DNA of 64,000 nucleotides from CAWCUU01 sp963798855 (GTDB lineage Bacteria > Gemmatimonadota > Gemmatimonadetes > Longimicrobiales > RSA9): assembly GCA_963798855.1 (NCBI GenBank), contig CAWCUU010000001.1:1821831-1885830 (forward strand). The letters run 5' to 3'. Below are positions 1 to 7,684 of the stretch, piece by piece; the stretch's first letter is position 1; each line of letters begins with the position of its first letter. Position numbers and translations under genes: made by a program. Under the pieces are notes generated by a model that did not search any database, had not been told where the DNA came from, and worked only from the letters and a program-made list of their open reading frames with translations.

Positions 1-590
1 CGGTGTCGATGCCGAGCCCGACTCGCGTCGCCTCGAGCGGCTGGTCGATCCCGCCGCCGTGCGTGTAGACCACGCGGCCGTAATAGGGCGAGAACGTGGT
101 GTCCCGGCACTCCTCGCCGCAGCCGTGACTGTGGTCGAGGTCGATGAACCGGTACGTGAGCGTGTCTTCTTCCAGGTAGTTGATGTAGTTGCCGCCCAGG
201 TCCAGGTCCTGGACCAGGTGGTCGGGGTAGCGGGTCTCGTAGAGGAGCCGGTCGCCGTCCCAGACGAAGCGCTGGATGATGCTCTGGCACTTGCCGGTGC
301 AGGTCCGGCGCGCACGCAGCAGGATCCGGCGCCCGAGCGCGTCGTAGCGGTACTCCTCGAAGACGCCCATGTCCGCCGTCGTGAAGTACAGCGGGAACGC
401 GTCGGCCGTGCTCTGCCGGTCGACGAGCCGCAGCCGTCCCTCCGCGTCGTAGTAGTCGGCGACGTCGTGCGTGACGTGCTGCCAGTTCCCACCCGCCAGA
501 GTCCAGTAGTCCCTCGACTGCCACGTCTCATTGCCTTACAGGTCGTAGGTCGTCGAGTCCGTTTCACCGGGACTCACCGACTCGTGGCGC
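1..590 (-). pseudogene. RHS/YD-repeat protein fragment (minus strand)
   Basis: Read on the minus strand, this stretch is stop-free from the left edge up to a TAA at 536-538 and keeps going in the same frame on the far side. It encodes YD-repeat protein: 'YDAEGRLRLVDRQS', 'YRYDALGRRIL' and 'VVYTHGGGIDQPLE' are typical of the stretch just ahead of an RHS core. The stop interrupts 'TYDL*GNETW', where a YD repeat would read YDLYGNE, so one base (TAC to TAA) explains it. RHS proteins are very large surface or secreted shells enclosing a C-terminal toxin. The fragment runs off the window on the left and ends near 590 against a plus-strand RHS fragment. No start codon is visible, so it is a displaced piece rather than a working gene. 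Confidence 0.8.
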
Positions 591-2199
591 TTCAACCTGA
601 AGACGAAGATCGCCTACAACAGGGACGGGCAGGTCTCGGCGATCACGCTGCCCACCTCGCTCGTGATCACGAAGGATTACCCTTCCGTCCACGACGAGAG
701 CTCGATCACCTACAGCAACTCGACCGTGAACGCGAAGCTCGGGATGACGTTCGGGTACGACAGCCTCCTGGCGATCAATCAGCGGGGGCAGGCCGTCGGA
801 GATACGGTCATGACCTACGAACGCTACGCGGATAGCGGTTTCCTGCACTACTATAAGCTCAACCTGAAGACGCAGTCGTGCGGCAGCGACCCGGACCGAG
901 GCGAGGAGTGCGATCCCGCCACTCTGCTTCTCATGCAGGTTTGGGGCAGCTACGCGTACGACAAGCTCGGGAACCGGACGGGAGGGACGATCGATACGGG
1001 AAACCGACTGACCTCGTACAACGGCTACACAATGGCCTATGACGCCGACGGCAATCTCACCAGCAGGACGAAGACGGGGTACTCGCAGCTATACTACTGG
1101 GACGCACTCGGCCAGCTCGACAGCGTGAAGACGAACGGTGTCAAGACCACGTTCGGCTACGACGGCTTCGGCCGCCGCGTCCGCAAGAACAGCCAGCGCT
1201 ATATTCTGGACGGAGACAACCCGTTCGTCGAAGCGACGACTGCAAACGCGTTCGTGGCCGCGTACAGCTACTACGGCCTCGACACGCCGCACAGCCGCAG
1301 GACGAGCACGGGCGCGATCTACTACTACGCCATGGATGCATCCGGCAACGTCGCGGGCTTGGTCAGCGGCTCGAACACGGTAGCCAACCAGTACCGCGTC
1401 GATCCATTCGGCAATTCCGAGTACGCCTCGGAGACGGTGCCACAGCCGCTGCGCTTCGCGGCCCGAGAGCTCGACACGGAAACCGGCCTCTACTACTTCC
1501 GCGCCCGCTATTACGAGCCGACCTACGGCCGCTTCATCTCCGAGGACCCCATCGGCCTCGCGGGCGGGATGAACCCGTACGTATACGCGATGAATGATCC
1601 CCTGAGCTTAAGAGATCCCTTCTGCTTGCAGTCGGGCGGTGATTGCGTCACAGAGCAGAACGGCGTGACCGTTGACAAGCCGCCCACTGAGCCCTGCAAA
1701 ATCGATCCGATCCATGTTTGGGGGAGCCCATCCCCACCTCCGCCTATAGGTGGGCCGGCATCACCTCCTCCATTGCCTCCCTCGCTTCCATCGTCGCCAG
1801 AAACGGCTATTGACGGTGAAGGGGTGGTGGCGACCGCTCCCCTCCCAAAGTCCGCGCGAATCGAGGACGTGGCTGGGGTGTATGGAGGACTCCAAGGCAA
1901 TGGGGGAGGTCACGGTAAAAGGCGCTGCCGTTGGAGCAGCAGGTATTGTCAGCGGGCTTTGGGCAAGATCGTACGCACCGAAAGTGCTCCAAGAAGCCAA
2001 TCGTGTCCTCGACAAGGCCTGGCCGTACTTGAATAGCGGCGACATTGATGAATACTTCGTTCTCAAGAACAACAGCGAGGCTTTAGGTGCTGCCGGGCAA
2101 GTAGTCCTGCGGGCGGGGGTCGCCGTGAGCGGGTTAGTCACTGGTTACTTCATTGGGTCTGCGGGGGCGTGCTTATATGATAGAAACTACTACAGATAA
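549..2199 (+). pseudogene. RHS repeat-associated core protein, 3' part with frameshifted tip 1
   Basis: The frame is open from 549 (no start codon; 663 is only an internal GTG). It encodes YD repeats ('YAYDKLGNRTGG', 'YDADGNLTSRT', 'FGYDGFGRRVRK') and the RHS core 'LRFAARELDTETGLYYF' then 'RYYEPTYGRFISEDP'. The core normally closes with N-P-L-x-x-x-DPxG; here it reads 'NDPLSLRDPFCL', so the glycine is lost. A proline-rich linker follows. This frame ends in low-complexity sequence at 2036. A second frame (to 2199) takes over near 1900, at a run of five G, with protein-like sequence ('EVTVKGAAVGAAGIVSG', 'YFVLKNNSEALGAAGQ') and a Gly/Ala-rich hydrophobic stretch. I read this as one C-terminal tip split by a one-base shift. 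The tip resembles no toxin family I know. A small membrane ORF follows 24 bp later. Confidence 0.75.
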
Positions 2200-2223
2200 C
2201 CGAATACGGTCAAAAGAGGGCAC

Positions 2224-2463
2224 ATGAGTGCGCACGATTACAACGATCACGATGTCAGGGACGCATTAGACAAAGGGAAGATAAAACTCCAGAAGGTCAG
2301 GCTGATAATTGCGATCGCAATTGCAATAATTGTGGCTCATCTAGAAGACCTGTTGGTGCCATGCGCGATCGACCGAGGTGATCTCGGAGGTCTACTGATG
2401 GTCGCCTACCCTCTTGTACTCGGGTGGATCGGAGTGGCCCGGACGGTAACACGAAGAGAATAG
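2224..2463 (+). CDS. Small two-pass membrane protein, candidate immunity protein 1
   Basis: This 79-residue protein starts at an ATG preceded by AGAGGG at a usable distance. It has a charged N-terminus ('HDYNDHDVRDALDKGK') and two hydrophobic segments, about residues 27-45 ('VRLIIAIAIAIIVAHL') and 55-74. I do not recognise a family. It follows the RHS tip by 24 bp, the usual place for an immunity gene in polymorphic-toxin loci. A membrane location would suit a tip acting on or through the inner membrane. That role is inferred only from position and topology; an unrelated small membrane protein is equally possible. Confidence 0.45.
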   Translation: MSAHDYNDHDVRDALDKGKIKLQKVRLIIAIAIAIIVAHLEDLLVPCAIDRGDLGGLLMVAYPLVLGWIGVARTVTRRE

Positions 2464-2569
2464 CGCTCTTTGGTCTGGTACACGAACGGTGACCGGCTGA
2501 CACCCGGCCTTCCCCGGATGAATCGCGCTGGGTTCATCGGAGACCCGGTGGGTTGAGTCCGGCCCGGTC

Positions 2570-2690
2570 GGAGCCCCGAGGATCATTTCGGCCAGGGTGT
2601 TGTCATACGAGTCTCCCTCAGCTTCCGATGGACGGCTCGATGCCTATTTCAGCCAAGCGCTCGGTGTTCACACCACCCGTTGTAAGCTGG
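2570..2690 (-). pseudogene. IS3-family transposase (orfB) scrap
   Basis: The minus strand reads 'VNTERLAEIGIEPSIGS', then after a one-base shift 'GDSYDNTLAEMI'. This matches the diagnostic block of IS3-family DDE transposases (RYTERLAEAGIEPSVGS-x-GDSYDNALAE), which lies just ahead of the catalytic glutamate region. Only about 35 codons survive, with a frameshift in the middle and no upstream catalytic domain, so it is a dead remnant. It is unrelated to the complete IS at 5945-7320, whose transposase has a different sequence in this block. It shows that the gap between the RHS tip and gspE has been hit by transposons before. Confidence 0.7.
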
Positions 2691-3062
2691 CTTTTCCGTC
2701 GGGGTGTTGGCTGTGAGGCGGGCTGGGGAGTGGCGATGGATCTGCAGCCAAGGTCGGATCGAGCGCTGATCCACCTGCGCCTAGGCCCGGTCCAGGTCCT
2801 TGCCATCGAGGCAAGCACCGCAGCGGCCCCCGGTGGTCTGCCCGCCAGCTGCTGAATCTCTCAAATCTGAGAGCCTGATCCGTACTGCAACGCCTCCATC
2901 TAAAGGTAGCCCGTTGCCACGACATAACGTAAGCGCATCCCGGCTTTTCGGCCCGCTTCTTCTCTTCGCACGCAGCGCAATCCGCTTACCCACGGTGGAA
3001 TTCCTGCTATCGTGTTTCAAGAACCTGCCGAGGCCGCCCGTCTTCTTTAACGAGGAACTCGC
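2691..3062 (+). other. Spacer with no recognisable gene
   Basis: About 370 bp between the IS3 scrap and the decayed start of the first gspE. Reading frames here are short with arginine/proline-heavy, shadow-like composition. I see no RNA gene, terminator or coding sequence that I can support. Confidence 0.5.
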
Positions 3063-3187
3063 GTGAAGACCTGGTGGACCACGGGTTCTGTCCCGTCGAG
3101 GAGGAAGTGGACGATTCTCCGAGTGGCAGCGGAGACGGAGTGCCGGAAGACGTCCTGGACGATCGGAGTTGACGTACCACTTGACGG
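3063..3187 (+). pseudogene. gspE: Decayed 5' end of the first gspE copy
   Basis: This stretch still carries scattered pieces of the N-terminal domain of the second gspE copy. 'CPVEEEVDD' and 'VPEDVLDD' correspond to 'CPLERAEDG' and 'LPQDVLDD' in copy 2 (around 8238-8310). The pieces are broken by a frameshift and by stop codons near 3170-3185. The first gspE has therefore lost an intact N-terminal (T2SSE_N) domain and is open only from 3188. Confidence 0.6.
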
Positions 3188-4486
3188 GTGGTGGTGACCC
3201 AAGCCCAGCGCGAGGAAGTGGAAGCACTCATTGAACGAACAGGAACGCGCGCAGAAAGCACCATCGAGTTCGAGGCGGCAACCGCCGCCAGTGACGAGCA
3301 AACCGCGGACGTGCGCGACCTGGCCAATCAGCCGCCCGTGATCCGTTACGTGAACCTGCTCATGCGCGACGCGTACCACGCGCGAGCGAGCGACGTCCAC
3401 CTGGAGGCGGAGCGGGACCGGCTGATCGCCCGTTATCGGATCGACGGGGTGCTCGTACCGGCGCTGGCGCCGCCGGCCGGCCTCGATTCGGCAGTCGTGT
3501 CACGGATAAAGCTGCTGGCGGAGTTGGATATCGCCGAGCGGCGGCGGCCCCAGGACGGGCGGATCCGCGTTCGCCTGGAGGACCGGGAGCTGGACCTCCG
3601 CGTCTCGTGCGTGCCGACAATGTTCGGCGAGAGTGTGGTGCTGCGCCTGCTCGACCGCGGCGGACGACCCGTCGTCTTGGGCGACCTGGGCATGCCGGCG
3701 GGAATATTCGGTGCTGTCGAACGCATCTCGAGGAAGCCGCACGGGCTCTTCCTGGTGACCGGTCCGACGGGCAGCGGCAAGACGACGACACTCTACGCGG
3801 CGCTCGGGCTCCGCGACGGCGCGGCAGAGAAGATCATCACGGTCGAGGACCCGGTCGAATACGAGCTGCACGGGATCGCGCAGGTCCCGGTGCACCGCTC
3901 GGCGGGCGTGACGTTCGCGACCGCGCTCCGCTCGGTGCTCCGGCAGGACCCGGACGTGATCATGATCGGCGAGCTGCGTGATCGCGAGACGGCGGAGGTC
4001 GCGGTCCAGGCCGCGATGACGGGACACCTCGTGTTTTCGACCTTGCACACCAATGACGCGGCGGGAGCGATACCCCGGCTGCTGGACCTGGGGGTTCCGC
4101 CGTTCCTGATCGCCGCAACGCTCGAGGGCGTGCTCGCGCAGCGGCTCGTGCGCCGGATCTGCGACGGCTGCCGGCAACGCTACGAGCCGGAGCCCGCCGC
4201 GCTCACGGCGTTCGGCGCCGCCATGCCGGATGCGGCCGTCGAGCTCACGCGGGGGAAAGGATGCGCCGAATGCCGTGGCACGGGCTTCCGTGGCCGGATC
4301 GGCATCTTCGAGCTGGTCATCGTCGAGGCCGGGCTCCGGCGATCGATCGACTCCGATGGCACCTCCCGGGACCGTGACCCGCGGGCAGCCCTGCTCGGTG
4401 CCGCGTCGCTGCTCGACGACGGCTGGGCGAAGGTCCTCGCCGGCGAAACCACGATCGAGGAGGTGCTCCGTGTCGTCCAGGGGTAG
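3188..4486 (+). CDS. gspE: Type II secretion ATPase GspE, N-terminally truncated copy 1
   Basis: GspE is the cytoplasmic hexameric ATPase that drives pseudopilus assembly in type II secretion. This 432-residue ORF keeps the whole C-terminal half. It has Walker A 'GPTGSGKTTT' near residue 192, the Asp box and Walker B 'DVIMIGELRD' near 256, a His box 'FSTLHTNDA', and a zinc module of two CxxC pairs ('CDGC' near 324, 'CAEC' near 359). The N-terminal domain that docks the ATPase to the inner-membrane platform is missing or frameshifted upstream; the open start is a GTG at 3188 with no clear ribosome site. Much of the ATPase core is nearly identical in DNA to the copy at 8190-9638, whereas other blocks differ. 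It overlaps gspG by 17 bp. It may be non-functional. Confidence 0.85.
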   Translation: MVVTQAQREEVEALIERTGTRAESTIEFEAATAASDEQTADVRDLANQPPVIRYVNLLMRDAYHARASDVHLEAERDRLIARYRIDGVLVPALAPPAGLDSAVVSRIKLLAELDIAERRRPQDGRIRVRLEDRELDLRVSCVPTMFGESVVLRLLDRGGRPVVLGDLGMPAGIFGAVERISRKPHGLFLVTGPTGSGKTTTLYAALGLRDGAAEKIITVEDPVEYELHGIAQVPVHRSAGVTFATALRSVLRQDPDVIMIGELRDRETAEVAVQAAMTGHLVFSTLHTNDAAGAIPRLLDLGVPPFLIAATLEGVLAQRLVRRICDGCRQRYEPEPAALTAFGAAMPDAAVELTRGKGCAECRGTGFRGRIGIFELVIVEAGLRRSIDSDGTSRDRDPRAALLGAASLLDDGWAKVLAGETTIEEVLRVVQG

Positions 4487-4919
4487 GTGGCCCGAGCGCG
4501 GTTTCACGCTGATCGAGATGCTGGTCGTGATCGCGATCATCGGCACGCTCGCCGCGGTGGTCGCGCCGGCTATCTTCCGCAACGTCGCGGACGCGCGCGT
4601 GAGCGCGGCCCGCAGCCAGGTCGACATCTTCTCGCTCGCGCTCGACGCCTACCGGCTCGACAACCTCGCCTATCCGACCACGCAGCAAGGGCTCGCGGCG
4701 CTTCGCATCGCGCCGGCGGCCGGCGACGCGCCGAGCTGGCGCGGACCATACCTGCGCAAGGCGGTGCCGAAAGATCCGTGGGGGCGCCCGTACGCCTACG
4801 AGTCGCCGGGGCGCTACAACCCGGACGGCTACGACCTCAACACGCTCGGACGCGACGGCCGGTCGGGCGGCGAGGACGAGGACGCGGACATCACCTCCTG
4901 GGGCGAGCCGCTGCGGTAG
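4470..4919 (+). CDS. gspG: Major pseudopilin GspG, copy 1
   Basis: GspG is the main subunit of the type II secretion pseudopilus. The 149-residue protein begins at a GTG inside the end of gspE. Its short leader ends in the prepilin peptidase site 'RG|FTLIEMLVVIAIIGTLA', with Glu at +5 of the mature protein, followed by the hydrophobic helix. The C-terminal part has the T2SSG signature 'YPTTQQGLAALR', 'GPYLRKAVPKDPWGRPY' and a calcium-loop-like 'GGEDEDADITSW'. It is nearly identical to the copy at 9622-10095. With gspE and the gspF stub it forms a partial operon; gspC, D, H-M are not in the window. Confidence 0.93.
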   Translation: MSSRGRWPERGFTLIEMLVVIAIIGTLAAVVAPAIFRNVADARVSAARSQVDIFSLALDAYRLDNLAYPTTQQGLAALRIAPAAGDAPSWRGPYLRKAVPKDPWGRPYAYESPGRYNPDGYDLNTLGRDGRSGGEDEDADITSWGEPLR

Positions 4920-4924
4920 TCACC

Positions 4925-5160
4925 ATGCAGACCTACAGCTACCGCGCGGCGACGGCGGAGGGACGGGTCGAGGCGGGGCGGATGGAGTCGGCGAGCGCCG
5001 AGGCGGCGCGGAGCGCGCTCGCCGCGCGTGCGCTCTTTCCGCTCGAGGTCCGCCCGGAAGCCGCCGGCGCGCGGAGCTTGGCCCGCGTATCCACGGCCGA
5101 TCTCGCGCTCGGGCTGCGCGGCCTCGCGGTGTTGCCCGAGTCGGGGCTGGGCCAGATCCT
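4925..5160 (+). pseudogene. gspF: Truncated gspF (N-terminal stub)
   Basis: Starting six bases after gspG, the ATG ORF 'MQTYSYRAATAEGRVEAG' runs through 'LFPLEV' and 'LALGLRGLAVLPESGL'. This is the cytoplasmic N-terminal domain of GspF, the inner-membrane platform protein of type II secretion (usually about 400 residues). Recognisable GspF stops near 5160; the frame then continues as out-of-frame reading of the next cassette to a stop at 5320. All membrane segments are missing, so the platform protein cannot be made from this gene. The sharp switch to tip-2 sequence suggests a recombination joint here. Confidence 0.8.
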
Positions 5161-5535
5161 GTCCCGCTGCATCGTTTTACGCCCGGTCAGCAATGTGCGT
5201 TGCTCGCGGGGTATGCGGCGCTGGATCTGGGCCTTGATTTATCGACCGGATTCGGTCTCGCGCATGCCGGTACAACGCTCCTGCGAAAGGCAGTCGGACA
5301 GGTTGTTACGAGACCAATGATATGGGAGTCCAAGGCTGCCATCAAGTGGTCCGTTTCCCCGGCGAATATGAATAACATCACGAGCATAATGGGCGCCGTT
5401 GTTTGGAATGGCGACACGACTGGAGGACTTGGCTCGTTCTGGGATTACCTTCCGTTTGTTGGCAGTGCGAGGTCTGGAATCGCGGCCGGAAAGGCATGCG
5501 CTCCGTTTGTGAAACACTTCTTCGCGGGTAATTAG
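5160..5535 (+). pseudogene. RHS-type C-terminal tip fragment 2 without its shell
   Basis: The frame is open from about 5160 without a proper start (5200 is a TTG). It encodes about 112-120 residues including 'GQQCALLAGYAALDLGLDL', 'VGQVVTRPMIWESKAAIK' and 'FWDYLPFVGSARSGIAAGK'. It has no repeats of its own and matches no family I know. Three things suggest a displaced C-terminal toxin tip: the sequence starts abruptly inside gspF, it has a Gly/Ala-rich amphipathic composition like tip 1, and it ends 5 bp before a small multi-pass membrane ORF. That reading is an inference; it could be an unrelated hypothetical fragment. Confidence 0.4.
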
Positions 5536-5540
5536 CACTC

Positions 5541-5912
5541 ATGAGGGTCCCCCTGGTCAGTGCTGTGAGAGTATGCGTCACTCTTGCCGCTGGTTTAAGC
5601 GCGATCGTCGTCGGCATAAATGGGATTGCGCAACTGTTAGGCCGTTCACCCAACTGGGCAGACGTTTTCGTCGCGGTAATCACCTATCATGTCGCTGCAG
5701 CCGCAATAGGGATAGTCCTCGCGGTGGGTCTGCATCGGGTGCACTCGCGACTTGGGGCGGCAGTGCTGGGTTTCATTTGCGCACTTATCATATACCTGAC
5801 GAGTGCGCTTGCGGTCACTGGATTTCAACTTGATGCGACGAGCTTGATCACGATGGTCATCTTCTCATTAATCATTGGTCCGGTGATTGGAGTAGCGGCA
5901 ATGAAATTGTAG
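5541..5912 (+). CDS. Small multi-pass membrane protein, candidate immunity protein 2
   Basis: This 123-residue protein has an ATG start 5 bp after the preceding ORF. It shows four likely transmembrane helices, roughly residues 10-30 ('VCVTLAAGLSAIVVGI'), 45-65, 72-95 ('AAVLGFICALIIYLT') and 100-121. No conserved catalytic motif or family is recognised. Tight coupling to a tip-like ORF suggests an immunity role at the inner membrane. The IS3 element begins about 33 bp downstream. Base composition is clearly lower in GC than in the surrounding secretion genes, which hints at a foreign origin. Confidence 0.5.
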   Translation: MRVPLVSAVRVCVTLAAGLSAIVVGINGIAQLLGRSPNWADVFVAVITYHVAAAAIGIVLAVGLHRVHSRLGAAVLGFICALIIYLTSALAVTGFQLDATSLITMVIFSLIIGPVIGVAAMKL

Positions 5913-5948
5913 TGGTTCAGCCGAAATCGGACTTTTCGCGAGTTTGAA

Positions 5949-5967
5949 GGAGTGACACTTTTGCCCC
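5949..5967 (+). repeat. Left inverted repeat of the IS3 element
   Basis: The sequence GGAGTGACACTTTTGCCCC pairs imperfectly with the right end at 7299-7316 when that end is read on the minus strand (GAGTTACACCTCGCCC). It is the transposase binding end of the element. Confidence 0.6.
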
Positions 5968-6008
5968 TGTCGGGCGGCTTGGTCGCGGCTCACCGAACGG
6001 GGGGAGAC

Positions 6009-6317
6009 ATGGCGCAGAAGCGGAAGAAGACTCGGCGCTTCACGGTCGAGGAGAAGATGCGGATCCTGGAGGAGGCCCGCCAGCCGAACACGACGGTGGC
6101 GGAGGTGCTGCGGCGGCACCAGGTGGACGCCACGACGTTCTACCGGTGGGAGAAGCAGGCGAAGGAGGGGATGCGGGAGGCGCTCTCGGAGCGGCCGGGG
6201 CGGAATGGGAAGGCGTCGGAGCGAGAGATCGAGCGTCTGCGGGCGGAGCTGGAGAAGAAGCGGGGGATCATTGCCGAGGTGGTGGAAGAGAACCTCGAGC
6301 TAAAAAGGGGGCTCTGA
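6009..6317 (+). CDS. IS3 transposase OrfA (HTH protein)
   Basis: This 102-residue protein starts at an ATG after GGGGAG. It has the IS3 orfA layout: a helix-turn-helix ('TVEEKMRILEEARQP' to 'TTFYRWEKQAKEG') followed by a leucine-zipper-like coiled coil ('REIERLRAELEKKRG'). OrfA binds the terminal repeats and is made alone when ribosomes stop at the TGA at 6315-6317. When ribosomes slip back one base at 6302-6311 the OrfAB transposase is made. Confidence 0.9.
   Translation: MAQKRKKTRRFTVEEKMRILEEARQPNTTVAEVLRRHQVDATTFYRWEKQAKEGMREALSERPGRNGKASEREIERLRAELEKKRGIIAEVVEENLELKRGL
6302..6311 (+). promoter_or_regulatory. Programmed -1 frameshift site of the IS3 element
   Basis: OrfA reads CTA AAA AGG GGG CTC TGA. 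A slip of -1 on the A5G5 run gives AAA AAG GGG GCT, entering the orfB frame with 'KKGALKLG'. The site lies immediately before the orfA stop, as expected for IS3-family recoding. Confidence 0.75.
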
Positions 6318-7474
6318 AGCTGGGGTCGAAGTCGAGGCACACGGCCGGAGAGAAGCGAGAAGCGCTCCGGCTGGTGCGGGTGACGCAGGCTCGCACGGGC
6401 TGGACCGTTCGACGGATCCTGAAGCGGCTGGGCTTCCCGAAATCCCGCTACTACGACTGGAGGCAGCGAGCGGACGAGCAGCTGCTGGCGGACCTGTTTC
6501 CCGGAGCGCGGAGGTGCCCGCACGCGATCCTGGCCGAAGAGAAGGAGGCGGTGATCGAGTACGCGCTGGAGCACCCGAAGGAGGGGTATCGGCGGCTGGC
6601 CTGGCAGATGATCGACGAGGACGTGGCGTGGGTGAGTCCCTCCAGTGTCTATCGGATCCTGCGGGATGCGGACCTGCTGTACCGGTGGAAGCGGAGTCGG
6701 AAGGCGGGCGAGCCGCCTCCCGAGCCGGAGGCGCCGAACGAGCGGTGGCACACGGACCTGATGTACCTGCGGGTGGAGGACACGTGGTACTTCCTGGTCA
6801 CCGTGCTGGACGCCTACAGCCGGTACGTGGTCCACTGGGACCTGCTGACGTCGATGACGGCGGCCGAAGTGCGGGTGGTGATTCAGGATGCCCTGAAGAA
6901 GACGGGTGCGAGCCCGGAGATCGTGACGGACAACGGGACGCAGTTCACGGCGAAGGACTTCAAGGAACTGGTTCGGGACTTCGAGCTGGAGCATATCCGG
7001 ATCCGGACCTACCACCCGGAATCGAATGGCAAGCTGGAGCGCTTCCACCGCAGCACCCGGGAAGCCCTGGACGAGCAGGAGCTGGAGAACCTGAGCCGGG
7101 CCCGACAGATCCTCGGGCGCTGGATCGAGTTCTACAACACCGAGCGGCTCCATGCCGCCCTGGACTACTTGCCGCCGGCCGAGTACTGGGCCGGAGATCC
7201 GGAGGCCAGGAAGAGGGAGCGGAGGGCGAAGCTGGAGCGCGGTCGAGAACACCGCGAGACCATAACCGAGCTCGGCTACAGCAGGCCGCCTGAGCAGCGG
7301 GCGAGGTGTAACTCTCTGCTACTCCCGATTTGTCCGAAAGGCTCTGAAGCGCGACAAAATGCTGAACACGAAGCCAGCTTAGCTGAAGCGGCGGCGGCCC
7401 TCCGACCAATCGTCCGTCACCGGCTCACTTCGCTGGTCGGTGCGCTCTCTTGCCGATCAACTATTGGCGATTGA
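6305..7474 (+). CDS. IS3 transposase OrfB (DDE integrase domain)
   Basis: OrfB is the catalytic half of the transposase, normally made as an OrfAB fusion. After a HTH_21-like region ('VRRILKRLGFPKSRYYDW', 'GYRRLAWQMIDEDV') comes the rve integrase core. Its catalytic residues are all present: Asp in 'RWHTDLMYL', Asp in 'IVTDNGTQF' and Glu in 'HPESNGKLERFHR', followed by 'FYNTERLHAALDYLPP'. The frame does not stop inside the right inverted repeat but runs on to 7474, so the last 50 or so residues come from flanking DNA. Either this element uses a host stop, or a small change near 7290 removed its own. Confidence 0.9.
   Translation, partial: KGALKLGSKSRHTAGEKREALRLVRVTQARTGWTVRRILKRLGFPKSRYYDWRQRADEQLLADLFPGARRCPHAILAEEKEAVIEYALEHPKEGYRRLAWQMIDEDVAWVSPSSVYRILRDADLLYRWKRSRKAGEPPPEPEAPNERWHTDLMYLRVEDTWYFLVTVLDAYSRYVVHWDLLTSMTAAEVRVVIQDALKKTGASPEIVTDNGTQFTAKDFKELVRDFELEHIRIRTYHPESNGKLERFHRSTREALDEQELENLSRARQILGRWIEFYNTERLHAALDYLPPAEYWAGDPEARKRERRAKLERGREHRETITELGYSRPPEQRARCNSLLLPICPKGSEARQNAEHEASLAEAAAALRPIVRHRLTSLVGALSCRSTIGD
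7299..7316 (+). repeat. Right inverted repeat of the IS3 element
   Basis: GGGCGAGGTGTAACTCTC, the complement of GAGAGTTACACCTCGCCC, pairs imperfectly with the left end at 5949-5967. Confidence 0.6.
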
Positions 7475-7670
7475 GTTGAGGTCTGCGCTCGAGGCGCGTT
7501 GGTCCAACAACGACTGGACGGGGTTGTGGGTCTTCGATCTATTCAACTTTAAGTTTAAGGCCCTCGCGGGAGTAGAATTCCATTGGAACGAGGAACGACT
7601 ATATCCCTATCTACGCTACATCTACGCTACAAGGCGTGCGTTAGGGAAGGCCGCATTGGCGTGCTTCTAA
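7440..7670 (+). pseudogene. Tip-like fragment 3
   Basis: The frame is open from near 7360 without a good start (7440 is an internal GTG). It gives 'LRSALEARWSNNDWTGLW', then 'FDLFNFKFKALAGVEFHW' and 'ERLYPYLRYIYATRRALG'. It lies between the IS3 right end and a small membrane ORF 14 bp downstream, the same arrangement as tips 1 and 2. The family is not recognised. It may be the 3' end of a C-terminal toxin domain whose front was lost when the IS inserted. Weak call. Confidence 0.35.
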
Positions 7671-7684
7671 CAGACGATAGCGAC

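Larger units (their letters stand above)
5945..7320 (+). mobile_element. IS3-family insertion sequence, about 1.38 kb
   Basis: It contains overlapping orfA and orfB in the -1 relation typical of IS3 elements, bounded by imperfect inverted repeats (5949-5967 and 7299-7316). The shared core is GAGT(G/T)ACAC on one end and its complement on the other. The DDE residues are all present, so the element looks intact. It sits between candidate immunity gene 2 and tip fragment 3. A target duplication could not be identified with confidence, so the outer edges are good to about 10 bp. Confidence 0.8.

Noticed and set aside
59..835. 258-codon plus-strand frame at the left end
   Set aside because: Antisense to the minus-strand RHS fragment, then overlaps the plus-strand RHS in another frame; Val/Arg-rich with no family.
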